Positions 37,816 to 46,488 of a stretch of 64,000 nt of DNA are shown here, in pieces. How positions within the stretch are numbered: position 1 is the stretch's first letter; each line of letters opens with the position of its first letter. This DNA comes from Peribacillus sp. ACCC06369 (GTDB taxonomy: Bacteria > Bacillota > Bacilli > Bacillales > DSM-1321), in NCBI RefSeq assembly GCF_030348945.1, contig NZ_JAUCEN010000002.1:3348001-3412000 (forward strand). Reading direction: 5' to 3'. A program made the position numbers and the translations under genes. The notes beneath the pieces were generated by a model. That model ran no database searches and was not told where the DNA came from. It worked only from the letters and a program-made list of their open reading frames with translations.

Positions 37816-38419
37816 TAAAGTCACCCCCTTTCTTGCTCAACCCTCTTTGCTTTTTGCTCTTGATTAAAATACCCAGGATAAAGTCAATCAAAAAGTGTGC
37901 CGTAATCGTCACCAGGATATTATTGGTCATTTCAAAGAGAAAACCGATAAAGAAGCTCAAAACCAAAACATTTAAAAATAAAAACCAATTAAAAAGGTAA
38001 CGATAATGAACAGCTGCAAAAATGAGGCTCGTAAGAAGCAAGCCAAAATGTGTTTGCAACACTCCACGAAATAATAACTCTTCACTTATCGCTACCACTA
38101 AAGCAACGACAAAAATCATCGGGTATGACAAATTACTGAAAATGCGTTCGTTAATACCACCATCATCCTGATAGGAAGGTGGTGTCACTTTCATAAAGAA
38201 AATGTCAAATAACACGACAATGACTCCAGCGGGAATTCCAATCAGCAAAATGTTCAGGTCATCAAAGATAAATAAGTCGAAAAAAGCAGAACGGTCTTTA
38301 AATAAAATAATACCTAAAAAAATGGATAACGTTAAGAGAATAATTTGTGTAAGAAACAAATTATTTAGCAACTGTTTATCTGTTAGTTGTTTAATTATTT
38401 CAGCTTGCTTATTTTTCAT
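37793..38419 (-). CDS. ypbD: CPBP-family intramembrane metalloprotease YpbD
   Basis: 208-aa membrane protein with about six membrane segments and the Abi/CAAX protease motif SEELLFRGVLQ (EExxxR), a second block FAAVHYRYLFNWFLF (FxxxH) and a third VTITAHFLID (HxxxD/N). Substrate unknown. Of two ATG codons the second (38419) has GAAGG at the better distance. It overlaps recS by 11 nt and ypbE by 23 nt, an operon recS-ypbD-ypbE. Confidence 0.87.
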   Translation of the reverse strand: MKNKQAEIIKQLTDKQLLNNLFLTQIILLTLSIFLGIILFKDRSAFFDLFIFDDLNILLIGIPAGVIVVLFDIFFMKVTPPSYQDDGGINERIFSNLSYPMIFVVALVVAISEELLFRGVLQTHFGLLLTSLIFAAVHYRYLFNWFLFLNVLVLSFFIGFLFEMTNNILVTITAHFLIDFILGILIKSKKQRGLSKKGGDFNESSAEE

Positions 38420-39923
38420 TCCCATTTTCCTTCTTTAATAAGATAAAAGCCAATTCCTCTTTCCACGTTGAATAGGAATTAACCGGATCCACCTTGACTT
38501 CCGGCCATACATCAGCCATTTTCTCGGCATCCATACCACAGATATCACAGCAAATGGGGTTCACTTCCCGCTGCTTTTCTTCAAAATAGTCCAATATTCC
38601 TGAACGGCGACATTCGTTTGCTTGTATCCAAATAAGGAAATTATTAAGCTTTTCTTGATTCCCGGATTTCCTCTTTTGACAATACTCTTTCATCTCTGCC
38701 ACTTGATATAAAGGATCTTTATTTCCTGTAATGAACTGGGTAAAAAAACGAAGCTGGATTTCGTTCAACGAAAAAGATTGAGACAGCTGTTCTTTTTCTG
38801 ATAGGGTCAAATTCGCCGGAATCTGTTGTGAAGCATTAAGGAAAGAGCAAACACCATCGATTTGCATATCCGTAGGCAACTGTTGCTCCATCAGATGCAG
38901 GGGAAGCCCTTCATCCCCGTCACTATATAATAAGACAGCCACACTTTGCTTCCTATCTCGTCCCGCCCTGCCTATCTCCTGAAGATAAGCTTCCATCGTG
39001 GATGGCATATGAAAATGGATAACGTACCTGACATCGGATTTATTTACACCCATGCCAAAAGCACTCGTTGCACATATAATTTTCAACTGACCGGAAATGA
39101 ATTGCTGCTGAATGAGCATCCTTTGTTCCTGTTCCATGCCACCGTGATAATAATTGACGCTCTCAATCCCGTTTTCCTGTAAAAACCCAGTGACCGATTC
39201 CGCCAATTTTTTAGAGGAAAAATAAATAATTCCGCTACCTGTAAATTTCCTGACAAGCTCCAGTACACGGGATAGTTTCTCTTCGTAGCTGAACTTGCGC
39301 TCTACAATTATTGCAATATTATCGCGGTCAACAGATGAGACGGTTTCCTTGGCTTGTCCAATGTTGAGTTTACCAATGATATCCCTTCTGACTTCAGTGG
39401 TTGCAGTTGCTGTCAGGGCAAGAGTCAATGGATTGTTCAATTCACGCCTCACTTCTCCTAAATTCAAATAATCCGGTCGGAAATCATATCCCCATTGTGA
39501 GATGCAGTGTGCTTCATCGATGACGAATAGACCTATTTCTATAGATTTCAAGGATTTTATCACAGTCTCCAGGCTCAGCATTTCAGGAGATAAAAAGATA
39601 AAACGATAACTATGTAACCGGTCGAAAGCTTTCCTTTTTTGATTTAGATTCAAAAAAGAATTGAGGGTCAAAACACTTTTTTCGCCACTCATCTTGAGCT
39701 GATCTGCCTGATCCTGCATTAATGATAATAATGGGGAGACAATTAGGACAGTCTTATTCAAAAGATAGGCCGGCAACTGGTAACATAATGATTTACCGGA
39801 TCCGGTTGGCAGCATCGCTAAAGTATGACGGCCGGACATCAATGATTCAACCACTTCTTTTTGTCCGGGACGGAATTCATCAAATCCGAATTTTTCTTTG
39901 AGGACTCGTTCTATATTCATCAT
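38409..39923 (-). CDS. recS: RecQ-family ATP-dependent DNA helicase (short form, RecS-like)
   Basis: 504-aa 3'-5' DNA helicase. Motif I LPTGSGKSLCYQLP, DEAH box VIDEAHC, aromatic-rich loop SQWGYDFRPDY, motif V TSAFGMGVNKSDVR and motif VI QEIGRAGRDRK are present. A zinc-binding cysteine set is visible near the C-terminus (CRRSG ... CCDICGMD), but there is no HRDC domain, which separates this short form (B. subtilis RecS/YpbC) from the longer RecQ (YocI). It overlaps the ypbB stop codon by 4 nt and is translated after it. Confidence 0.92.
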   Translation of the reverse strand: MMNIERVLKEKFGFDEFRPGQKEVVESLMSGRHTLAMLPTGSGKSLCYQLPAYLLNKTVLIVSPLLSLMQDQADQLKMSGEKSVLTLNSFLNLNQKRKAFDRLHSYRFIFLSPEMLSLETVIKSLKSIEIGLFVIDEAHCISQWGYDFRPDYLNLGEVRRELNNPLTLALTATATTEVRRDIIGKLNIGQAKETVSSVDRDNIAIIVERKFSYEEKLSRVLELVRKFTGSGIIYFSSKKLAESVTGFLQENGIESVNYYHGGMEQEQRMLIQQQFISGQLKIICATSAFGMGVNKSDVRYVIHFHMPSTMEAYLQEIGRAGRDRKQSVAVLLYSDGDEGLPLHLMEQQLPTDMQIDGVCSFLNASQQIPANLTLSEKEQLSQSFSLNEIQLRFFTQFITGNKDPLYQVAEMKEYCQKRKSGNQEKLNNFLIWIQANECRRSGILDYFEEKQREVNPICCDICGMDAEKMADVWPEVKVDPVNSYSTWKEELAFILLKKENGNEK

Positions 39924-40990
39924 CCATCACCTAATTTCGCAAGTACAAGCCGTATTTGGAAAAAGCTTATCTGTTTATTATCGACCATATTCTTGATTGC
40001 TTTAAGCTTTTTCGTACCAAGTTCCTTAATAGCAGCAGCAATTTCTCTCTCATCCTCGATAGACACATAATCGGATATTGGAAAACCTTTATCCGATAGG
40101 ACAATTTCAACGAGGTGATCTTCAATGGTGTTGACTTTCAATCGGCGGATTTCAGCTATTTCCCCCAGGTTTTTCCCTGCCTGTATGTACCGTAAAGTAG
40201 TCTGTGTAGATTGTGTCAAATGAGGATTCTCACTCTTTTGCCAATCATTGGTTAACGAGGACAAAAGGGGGTATTCCGTTCCCGTTCCCGTATCCATTTC
40301 TGAAAGCATTTGATGCAACGAGTCAAGAAATGTAAAGCGAACATATTGTTCTTCTACATCTTTCCTTTTGGCAATCTGTTCAAACGTAAGCCCAATCCTA
40401 TTTACCCCAGTTAATTTCAAAATGAAAATGTCTCGTTTCAAATCACTTTGACTTTCTAAAAGGGAAATCAGTTCTTCATATAGATGTTGAGCAATCAACA
40501 CTCGGTCCTGACGATTGGCATGTAAGAATTCCTTCACGAAATATTGGATTTTCGGATTTCGTTGTATCGGATAAAAACGTCTTTCATTGTGGACAATATG
40601 GGATATGGTTTGAATGAGCAAGTTTAACCTTCCCCAGAAAACCGGGGTGATATTGTGATACTTCCAACCATTTATATACGTCGGAAAAGGATTATTATTA
40701 AAGTAATCGACTAACATTCCCTCTCCTTGCAGACTAATTTCATATGCATCTGATTTATTCGTTAAATTAATGTAGTCATGCTTAAGGAACTGTTCAATGT
40801 TTTGATTCAATTGCTGACGGGTAAATCGAGGTATTGTCCCAAATATATTCGTTAACCCGAATAAATGGGCATCCTGGATTGTTTGTGACGACTTCTTTCC
40901 CTGTAGCATATGGTATATAGCATAAATGGAACGTTCGCCTTGAAATTTTTTTATCGCATATAGAATGATTGCCTGTAGATAATTATTCAT
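39920..40990 (-). CDS. ypbB: YpbB, helicase-associated helix-turn-helix protein
   Basis: 356-aa protein always paired with the short RecQ in Bacillus. The C-terminal part (RYIQAGKNLGEIAEIRRLKVNTIEDHLVEI) resembles the HRDC-like helix-turn-helix domain found at the end of full-length RecQ; so the two proteins may together replace one larger helicase. The N-terminal 250 residues have no motif I recognise. ATG start at 40990; a GTG 9 nt upstream is possible. Confidence 0.83.
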   Translation of the reverse strand: MNNYLQAIILYAIKKFQGERSIYAIYHMLQGKKSSQTIQDAHLFGLTNIFGTIPRFTRQQLNQNIEQFLKHDYINLTNKSDAYEISLQGEGMLVDYFNNNPFPTYINGWKYHNITPVFWGRLNLLIQTISHIVHNERRFYPIQRNPKIQYFVKEFLHANRQDRVLIAQHLYEELISLLESQSDLKRDIFILKLTGVNRIGLTFEQIAKRKDVEEQYVRFTFLDSLHQMLSEMDTGTGTEYPLLSSLTNDWQKSENPHLTQSTQTTLRYIQAGKNLGEIAEIRRLKVNTIEDHLVEIVLSDKGFPISDYVSIEDEREIAAAIKELGTKKLKAIKNMVDNKQISFFQIRLVLAKLGDG

Positions 40991-41140
40991 GGGACTCACA
41001 TCCTTGTTTCATTTAACCAATAAACCCATTGTAACAAATATCTGCAAAAATCGCCGTTATTATTGATGAATACAAGGAAAATTATGTGACTAAATGACGA
41101 ACCATGGTAGGACCCAAGTTAATTATTACGATGTTTTTCG

Positions 41141-41169
41141 TTGACATTCTACTACATGATAGTTATTAT
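41141..41169 (+). promoter_or_regulatory. sigma-A promoter of fer
   Basis: TTGACA, 17 nt, TATTAT; perfect -35 and spacing. About 110 nt before the fer start codon. Confidence 0.75.
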
Positions 41170-41171
41170 CA
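41157..41171. promoter_or_regulatory. Fur box overlapping the fer promoter
   Basis: TGATAGTTATTATCA matches the 7-1-7 Fur consensus TGATAATNATTATCA at 13 of the 14 defined positions. The outer TGA/TCA favour Fur over PerR. It covers the -10 hexamer, so repression is expected when bound. Confidence 0.6.
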
Positions 41172-41238
41172 ATACAATTTCTATTGAAAAGTTTGGCATT
41201 CGGTCTTACAATAAGAAAGAGATAATAATCTGAAATAA

Positions 41239-41529
<291 letters not shown>

Positions 41530-41535
41530 AGGTAC

Positions 41536-41566
41536 AAGCCATTTTCAATCGAGAATGGCTTTTTCT
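41536..41566 (+). terminator. Terminator after fer
   Basis: AAGCCATT..GA/..AATGGCTT stem followed by TTTTTCTTTT. Confidence 0.75.
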
Positions 41567-41605
41567 TTTGGCCAATGTCGCTTATATATTCCCATACCAA
41601 TGACA

Positions 41606-41645
41606 TAAAAAAACAACCGGATATGGATATCCGGTTGTTTTTTTA
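41606..41645. terminator. Terminator of ribU
   Basis: Perfect 14-bp stem AAACAACCGGATAT with a 2-nt central region, flanked by A- and T-runs. It lies 20 nt after the ribU stop codon and also faces fer. Confidence 0.88.
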
Positions 41646-41665
41646 TATTTCTATCGTCAATGCCG

Positions 41666-42247
41666 TTAAGCATTTTTATATAATATTTGCTTATTGATCC
41701 ATGTCTGTAATTTAATGAACAATAACATGAATACAGATGTGATGAGCACGCCTTTAATCACGTTGAAAGGCAAGATTGCCGTCGTGACGAACTTTCTCGA
41801 CTCGGGTGCCGACATTGCATCCGCTCCCATAAAGAAGGTATAAGCCGGTAAAAAGACAAAATAGTTTAAAACGCTCATAAATACCGCCATGGAAACTGTA
41901 CCCGCAAGTAAAGCGAACGTCATCCCTTTTTTTGAATTGATTTTATTAAATACATAATAAGTCGGCAAGACGAACAGTATTCCCGCAACAAAGTTAGCGA
42001 TATGTCCCACTGGTACAGCAGTCAAGGTCCCTGTCATGACAAAATCCAATAGGTTTTTAAGGAATTCAACTAGAATCCCGGCCATCGGACCGAAAATCAA
42101 TGCCGCCATCAGTGCTGGTATGTCGCTAAAATCAACACTCAGAAAAGGTGGAAATCCTGGGAACGGAAAATTTAAAAGCATCAATAAATAAGAAATGCTT
42201 CCCATCATGGCCAGTGTGACCATTTTTTTCACTTTGTTCTTTTTCAT
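41666..42247 (-). CDS. ribU: Riboflavin transporter RibU (FmnP/YpaA), ECF S-component
   Basis: 193-aa substrate-binding membrane subunit of an energy-coupling-factor importer for riboflavin. Six membrane segments are visible; the family motif near the N-terminus (LMLLNFPFPGFPPFLSVDFSDIP, with the acidic DFSD binding loop) and FLKNLLDFVMTGT are characteristic. It works with the shared ECF module encoded elsewhere. An FMN riboswitch precedes it. Confidence 0.95.
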   Translation of the reverse strand: MKKNKVKKMVTLAMMGSISYLLMLLNFPFPGFPPFLSVDFSDIPALMAALIFGPMAGILVEFLKNLLDFVMTGTLTAVPVGHIANFVAGILFVLPTYYVFNKINSKKGMTFALLAGTVSMAVFMSVLNYFVFLPAYTFFMGADAMSAPESRKFVTTAILPFNVIKGVLITSVFMLLFIKLQTWINKQILYKNA

Positions 42248-42316
42248 AGTTCTCTCTCCTTCTTTTCCGATCTACCTGAAAAAGAGGTTAGGGTTCCTTA
42301 ATCATGTTGATGCTCA

Positions 42317-42349
42317 ATAAAAAACCTTTAATTCCAATAGAATTAAAGG
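42317..42349 (-). terminator. Riboswitch-controlled terminator of ribU
   Basis: CCTTTAATTC-N5-GAATTAAAGG followed by six T on the minus strand. A second CCTTTAAT (42355-42362) lies just upstream and can pair with the same 3' strand, giving an obvious alternative fold. Confidence 0.8.
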
Positions 42350-42416
42350 GATAAATTAAAGGTTACATCAAACAAACGTTCAGCAAATAACTGTTGAAAC
42401 GCACTCAGGAACCTCC

Positions 42417-42543
42417 ATCTTCTCCCATCCAGACTATACTGTCGGCTTTGGAATCACACCAAATCCTGCCCATAAGGCTCGCGGGCTTAGAAGAGAATTT
42501 CCTTCATCACCGCCGGTGGGGAATTACACCCCGCCCCGAAGAT
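42417..42543 (-). ncRNA. FMN riboswitch (RFN element)
   Basis: The minus strand has the closing stem ATCTTC/GAAGAT, the conserved TCGGGGCGGGGTG start, ATTCCCCACCGGCGGT, the GCCCGCGAGCC arm, GGATTTGGTG.GATTCC and the GCCGACAGT end. These are the invariant blocks of the RFN element. It binds FMN and, with the terminator at 42317-42349, shuts off ribU when FMN is plentiful. Confidence 0.95.
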
Positions 42544-42762
42544 AGACCTATAAAATTTTGTTTTATCTTTCCCATTATATCCGAAATTCCTTTTTTGTGA
42601 TAGCATTTTTTCTCAGTTGATACATTTAGGACTATAAATCACTTAAAAGAAAAATCGGATACACAAAATTATCATAATGAAAATATTTTTTCTTTTAAAG
42701 CAATCGATGTTGAAGCCATTAATAGTGCGGCATTAAACATACGATCCAAATGTAATTATTGT

Positions 42763-42776
42763 TTTAAGCGCTTACA
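42763..42776. promoter_or_regulatory. cre-like palindrome upstream of serA
   Basis: TTTAAGCGCTTACA fits the CcpA site consensus with one mismatch on either strand. It lies 15 nt upstream of the serA -35. Confidence 0.45.
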
Positions 42777-42791
42777 ATCAGAGAAGCCAAA

Positions 42792-42821
42792 TTGACACAA
42801 TTGGCATTTAAATTGTAAAAT
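42792..42821 (+). promoter_or_regulatory. sigma-A promoter of serA
   Basis: TTGACA, 18 nt, TAAAAT, about 45 nt before the serA start. No T-box or other leader structure is seen. Confidence 0.65.
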
Positions 42822-42867
42822 TAACTGAAATTTAAGATAATTCTTTTCCCTAGGAAGGTGTTTAGAC

Positions 42868-44442
42868 GTGTATCGGATTTTAGTAGCAGATGCCATCAAA
42901 CCAGAAGGACTCGGACCGCTATCAGAGGCTTCCAATATTCACCTTATTCAGAAGACAGTAGAGGAAGCGGAAAACGAACTTGATCAGATTGATGCAATAC
43001 TTGTAAGAAGTGCAACGAAGGTTACGGAAGATTTAATGAACCGTATGCCGCAGTTGAAAATTATAGCACGCGCTGGTGTCGGCGTCGATAACATAGACAT
43101 CCCCGCTGCGACAAAACGTGGGATTGTCGTGGTTAATGCTCCTGACGGCAATACCATTTCAACTGCAGAACATACATTTGCCATGATGGCTTCTTTAATG
43201 CGCCATATTCCGCAAGCTTATGCTTCACTGAAGAATGGGGAATGGAAACGTTCTTCATATACTGGAACGGAACTTCGCGGCAAAGTATTAGGTATAGTTG
43301 GATTTGGACGTATCGGAGGGGAAATTGCCAAACGTGCTAAAGTGTTTGGGATGGATGTAATTGTCTATGATCCGTTCCTGACTGCTGATCGTGCAAAGAA
43401 AATGGCCGTAACGTCCCTGCCGTTAAATGAATTGCTTCCTAAAGCAGATATCATTACTGTACATACTCCACTAACGAATGAAACTAGAGGTTTAATCAAT
43501 AAAGAAAAACTGCTTACCTGTAAAAAAGGAGTTTATGTACTGAACTGCGCACGTGGTGGAATTCTAGACGAAGATGATTTATATGAAATGATAGTTGAAG
43601 GACATGTTGCAGGGGCGGCGCTGGATGTTTTCGTGGAAGAACCTCCACTTGGCCATAAACTGCTTGAATTGGATAGCGTCATTGCTACACCTCATCTAGG
43701 TGCATCTACGAAAGAGGCCCAATTAAATGTAGCCGTACAGGTTGCCCAAGAAGTTTTGACCTATTTCGAAGGAAATCCAGTTTCCAGTTCAATCAACCTT
43801 CCAGCGATTTCTAAAGAAGTGTTTGAAAAGGTACAGCCATTCTATCAACTTGTTCAGCAAATGGGATCCATTGCTTCTCAGTGCATGAATGAAGGGATTC
43901 AGGAAATCTCCGTTACGTATGCAGGAGAGTCATTGGACTTCGATACAGCGATTCTGACAAAAAGTCTAATCTCAGGCTTCTTCAAATCAAGGGTTGATGC
44001 ATCAGTCAATGAGGTGAATGCCTTGCTGGTCGCAAAAGAGCGTGGCATTACAGTTGGTGAAAAAATCTCAACGGACTCTTTAGGATACTCTAACTTGATC
44101 AGCCTTAAAATAAAAGGTGACAACCGCGAATTAACAATAAGTGGAACTTATATCGAAAATTACGGTTCTCGAATTGTAAGCTTGAATGGTTTCAAAATCG
44201 ACTTTCATCCGGAATCGAATTTACTTTATATCCAGCATACCGATAAACCTGGTGTAATCGGTAACGTAGGTAAGGTTCTTGGTGATCACGGAGTGAATAT
44301 CGCCACCATGCAGGTAGGCCGAAAAGAAGCTGGTGGGGAAGCAATCATGGTTTTAAGCTTTGATGAACCATTGGCAGACAACATGAAACAATTTTTAATG
44401 GAAACAGAAGAAATTACATTCATGGCCCGTATTTCATTATAA
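42868..44442 (+). CDS. serA: D-3-phosphoglycerate dehydrogenase
   Basis: 524-aa enzyme oxidising 3-phosphoglycerate to 3-phosphohydroxypyruvate, first step of serine synthesis. Catalytic domain residues RSATKV, AGVGVDNID, the NAD motif VGFGRIGGEIAKRAK, NCARGGILDEDDL and TPHLGASTKEAQ (catalytic His) are visible, followed by the intervening domain and a C-terminal ACT domain (HTDKPGVIGNVGKVLGDHGV) that allows feedback by serine. The start is a GTG with AGGAAGGTG 8 nt upstream. Transcribed alone. Confidence 0.97.
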   Translation: MYRILVADAIKPEGLGPLSEASNIHLIQKTVEEAENELDQIDAILVRSATKVTEDLMNRMPQLKIIARAGVGVDNIDIPAATKRGIVVVNAPDGNTISTAEHTFAMMASLMRHIPQAYASLKNGEWKRSSYTGTELRGKVLGIVGFGRIGGEIAKRAKVFGMDVIVYDPFLTADRAKKMAVTSLPLNELLPKADIITVHTPLTNETRGLINKEKLLTCKKGVYVLNCARGGILDEDDLYEMIVEGHVAGAALDVFVEEPPLGHKLLELDSVIATPHLGASTKEAQLNVAVQVAQEVLTYFEGNPVSSSINLPAISKEVFEKVQPFYQLVQQMGSIASQCMNEGIQEISVTYAGESLDFDTAILTKSLISGFFKSRVDASVNEVNALLVAKERGITVGEKISTDSLGYSNLISLKIKGDNRELTISGTYIENYGSRIVSLNGFKIDFHPESNLLYIQHTDKPGVIGNVGKVLGDHGVNIATMQVGRKEAGGEAIMVLSFDEPLADNMKQFLMETEEITFMARISL

Positions 44443-44446
44443 GAAG

Positions 44447-44480
44447 AAAAAAGTGCCCGTCAGCGCGGGCACTTTTTTTA
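44447..44480. terminator. Terminator shared by serA and rsiX
   Basis: AAAAAAGTGCCCG and CGGGCACTTTTTTT around a short loop, located between the converging genes. Confidence 0.88.
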
Positions 44481-44522
44481 AATGTATAGAGCACCCCTCC
44501 ATCATTTAGCCCGTCCCCTGCA

Positions 44523-45746
44523 TCAATTCACTAGGTTCGGTGCTTTGGGCACCCATATGTCTTCAGTTAAATTCAACTGGCCGACCTCTTCAATTGGTGC
44601 ATTTTCAAACTTCACTTTTTCAAAACCAAAATCCTTAGCAATGAAGAGTATGGCTTCTAAAGCTTGAAGGGATTCCTCACTATTTTCTATAGCTGCTTGA
44701 TCTGACAATTGAATGGACACAAGATCTCCTTTTGAACGTATACTTTCCCATTTAAGGTCATCCGGGATTGCAGGTGAAATCCCCTCCATGTCCGGCTCCC
44801 CTTTTCCAGCTTGAAGTGCCTCTTCAATGTCCCGATAATCCATATTGCTTGGAACTAGGAACCTTGGAGAGGATTCATCTCTTTGGTAAAGTAGGTATGT
44901 GCGTTTTTGTTGATGAGGTATATCCGCCTCCTTTAAAAATCCCTTATTGGCAAACATTGCCCCTTGCTTACCACCTGTAGAAAAAGTCATCTTCTCTATA
45001 TCATTATAGGAAAGCGTTTCTTCCATCGAATGGAGAAAAAGAGTATCCTCTTTCAATAATCGGCTGTTTTCTCGAAACTCAATATGAGCAGTGGTCATAT
45101 CGTTTCCTTGGTTAATCTTTATATCAAGCGGAAAATAGTCAGATAGCCCATATTGCTCTTCATCGATATTGGACATTTGATTCGTTAACCGATTCAGTGT
45201 ATCCGCTTTGTCATAATGTTTGAGTTTAATTGATATGGGAACGATGAAATTCATTTGATCATCAGGTACGCCTATGGTAATGACCGATGCATTTTTAAGG
45301 TCGTCTTGATAAATCGCATGTGCAAAAGTTTTTTCCTTTTCCCCTGTTAGAGGTTCTATTTCTGAAACCTCGTCTTTAGATTCAATCTCCGCTTGCTTAC
45401 TCAAAAACTCTTGATTACCCTGTTTATCTTCTGAGGTATTTTCTTTGATATTTGCATTTTGCCGTTCCTGATCTGCCATTTCCTTATTTTCGGATATGGA
45501 TAATTTCCCATTACCGCTGCTGTCCTCTTCCCTTGTAGTTCCCTTGTTTCCAATAATTAACGATGACGCCAAAACAACCATTAAGAATAAGGAGGCCACA
45601 CCCGCAATTAGAGGTATCCAGTGTTTCTTTCTTTTTTTATCATGTATTCTCGCATACACCTCTGCCTTGGTTCGGTCATCTTTTAATTTCGGAAGCCCGC
45701 GTAGCATGTCTTCAATTTCGTTTTCTTTCCAACGGGATCTTCTCAT
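44523..45746 (-). CDS. rsiX: Anti-sigma-X factor RsiX
   Basis: 407-aa single-pass membrane protein. The cytoplasmic N-terminus (WKENEIEDMLRGLPKLKDDRTKAEVYARI) would hold SigX; a membrane segment (HWIPLIAGVASLFLMVVLAS, about residues 42-62) follows; a low-complexity polar linker leads to an extracytoplasmic part with two GerMN-like regions. It overlaps the end of sigX by 35 nt, the standard sigma/anti-sigma arrangement. Somewhat longer than the B. subtilis protein. Confidence 0.88.
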   Translation of the reverse strand: MRRSRWKENEIEDMLRGLPKLKDDRTKAEVYARIHDKKRKKHWIPLIAGVASLFLMVVLASSLIIGNKGTTREEDSSGNGKLSISENKEMADQERQNANIKENTSEDKQGNQEFLSKQAEIESKDEVSEIEPLTGEKEKTFAHAIYQDDLKNASVITIGVPDDQMNFIVPISIKLKHYDKADTLNRLTNQMSNIDEEQYGLSDYFPLDIKINQGNDMTTAHIEFRENSRLLKEDTLFLHSMEETLSYNDIEKMTFSTGGKQGAMFANKGFLKEADIPHQQKRTYLLYQRDESSPRFLVPSNMDYRDIEEALQAGKGEPDMEGISPAIPDDLKWESIRSKGDLVSIQLSDQAAIENSEESLQALEAILFIAKDFGFEKVKFENAPIEEVGQLNLTEDIWVPKAPNLVN

Positions 45747-46272
45747 TGCGGTGGCCCTCCTTTCCTGATAAATCTTCCATCAATGTTTTGATTGCCTTTA
45801 AAGCACGGTGCTGGGTCGTTTTTACCTTACTTTCACTCCAATTTAATATTTCTGCAGTTTCCGTAATGGACATGCCCTGAATGTACCTTAAAATGATGAC
45901 GGATCTTTGATCGACGGTACATCTGTTTAAACATTGATAAATATCTTGGATCTCATCGTTCATGATGGCCACTTCTTCCGGAATGGGCTGAGTATCTTTA
46001 ATCAATTGCCTATCCCAATCAAAGTTAGGAAAGATTTTGTCTTTCCACCCTTTTTGTTTCCGAAAATAATCAATCGTCACATTTCTGGCAATCGAATAAA
46101 TCCACGTTTTTTCACTGCTTTTTCCTTCGAAGCGTTCATAAGCCTTCATAACCCGGATATAGACCTCCTGAACAAGGTCCTCTGCCGTTTCTCGATTTTT
46201 AGTCATATAAAAAATGAATTGATAAACTTCCTGATGATATTTTTCATATAGATCGTGGAAAACGGAATCCAT
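45712..46272 (-). CDS. sigX: ECF RNA polymerase sigma factor SigX
   Basis: 186-aa ECF sigma factor controlling cell-envelope charge and antimicrobial peptide resistance genes in B. subtilis. Region 2 (AEDLVQEVYIRVMKAYERF, SSEKTWIYSIARNVTIDYFRK) and region 4 (RSVIILRYIQGMSITETAEILNWSESKVKTTQHRALK) are clear. The frame runs to 46308, but that start would precede the transcription start predicted from the sigma-X promoter, so the start at 46272 (or the ATG 3 nt before) after GGGG is chosen. Operon with rsiX. Confidence 0.93.
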   Translation of the reverse strand: MDSVFHDLYEKYHQEVYQFIFYMTKNRETAEDLVQEVYIRVMKAYERFEGKSSEKTWIYSIARNVTIDYFRKQKGWKDKIFPNFDWDRQLIKDTQPIPEEVAIMNDEIQDIYQCLNRCTVDQRSVIILRYIQGMSITETAEILNWSESKVKTTQHRALKAIKTLMEDLSGKEGHRNEKIPLERKRN

Positions 46273-46300
46273 CATTTCCCCACATCCGTTCATAAATATA

Positions 46301-46326
46301 GTCGTCATTCCTCAATAAAAGTTACA
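46301..46326 (-). promoter_or_regulatory. Autoregulatory sigma-X promoter
   Basis: The minus strand reads TGTAAC, 16 nt, CGAC, a perfect match to the B. subtilis sigma-X consensus, about 30 nt before the sigX start codon. Confidence 0.85.
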
Positions 46327-46395
46327 TACTTCGGCTTTAATCTTAATATAAAATTCCGTCATTTCCACATGTCCGGAACTTCTTATCTTGTTCCC

Positions 46396-46445
46396 TAAAA
46401 AAAACAAAGACAAGTTGGAAATGAATCCAATTGCCTTTGTCTTCA
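46396..46445 (-). terminator. Terminator after resE
   Basis: Long stem ACAAAGGCAATTGGA pairing with TCCAACTTGTCTTTGT, followed by a run of eight T on the minus strand; 44 nt after the resE stop codon. Confidence 0.87.
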
Positions 46446-46488
46446 CAGTTCCCTATGAAACAATTTTTTTTGGAAAGCTGTCCGTCAT

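Noticed and set aside
42600..42867. Possible T-box leader before serA
   Set aside because: No specifier loop or T-box core sequence is present; a normal promoter lies about 45 nt before the start.
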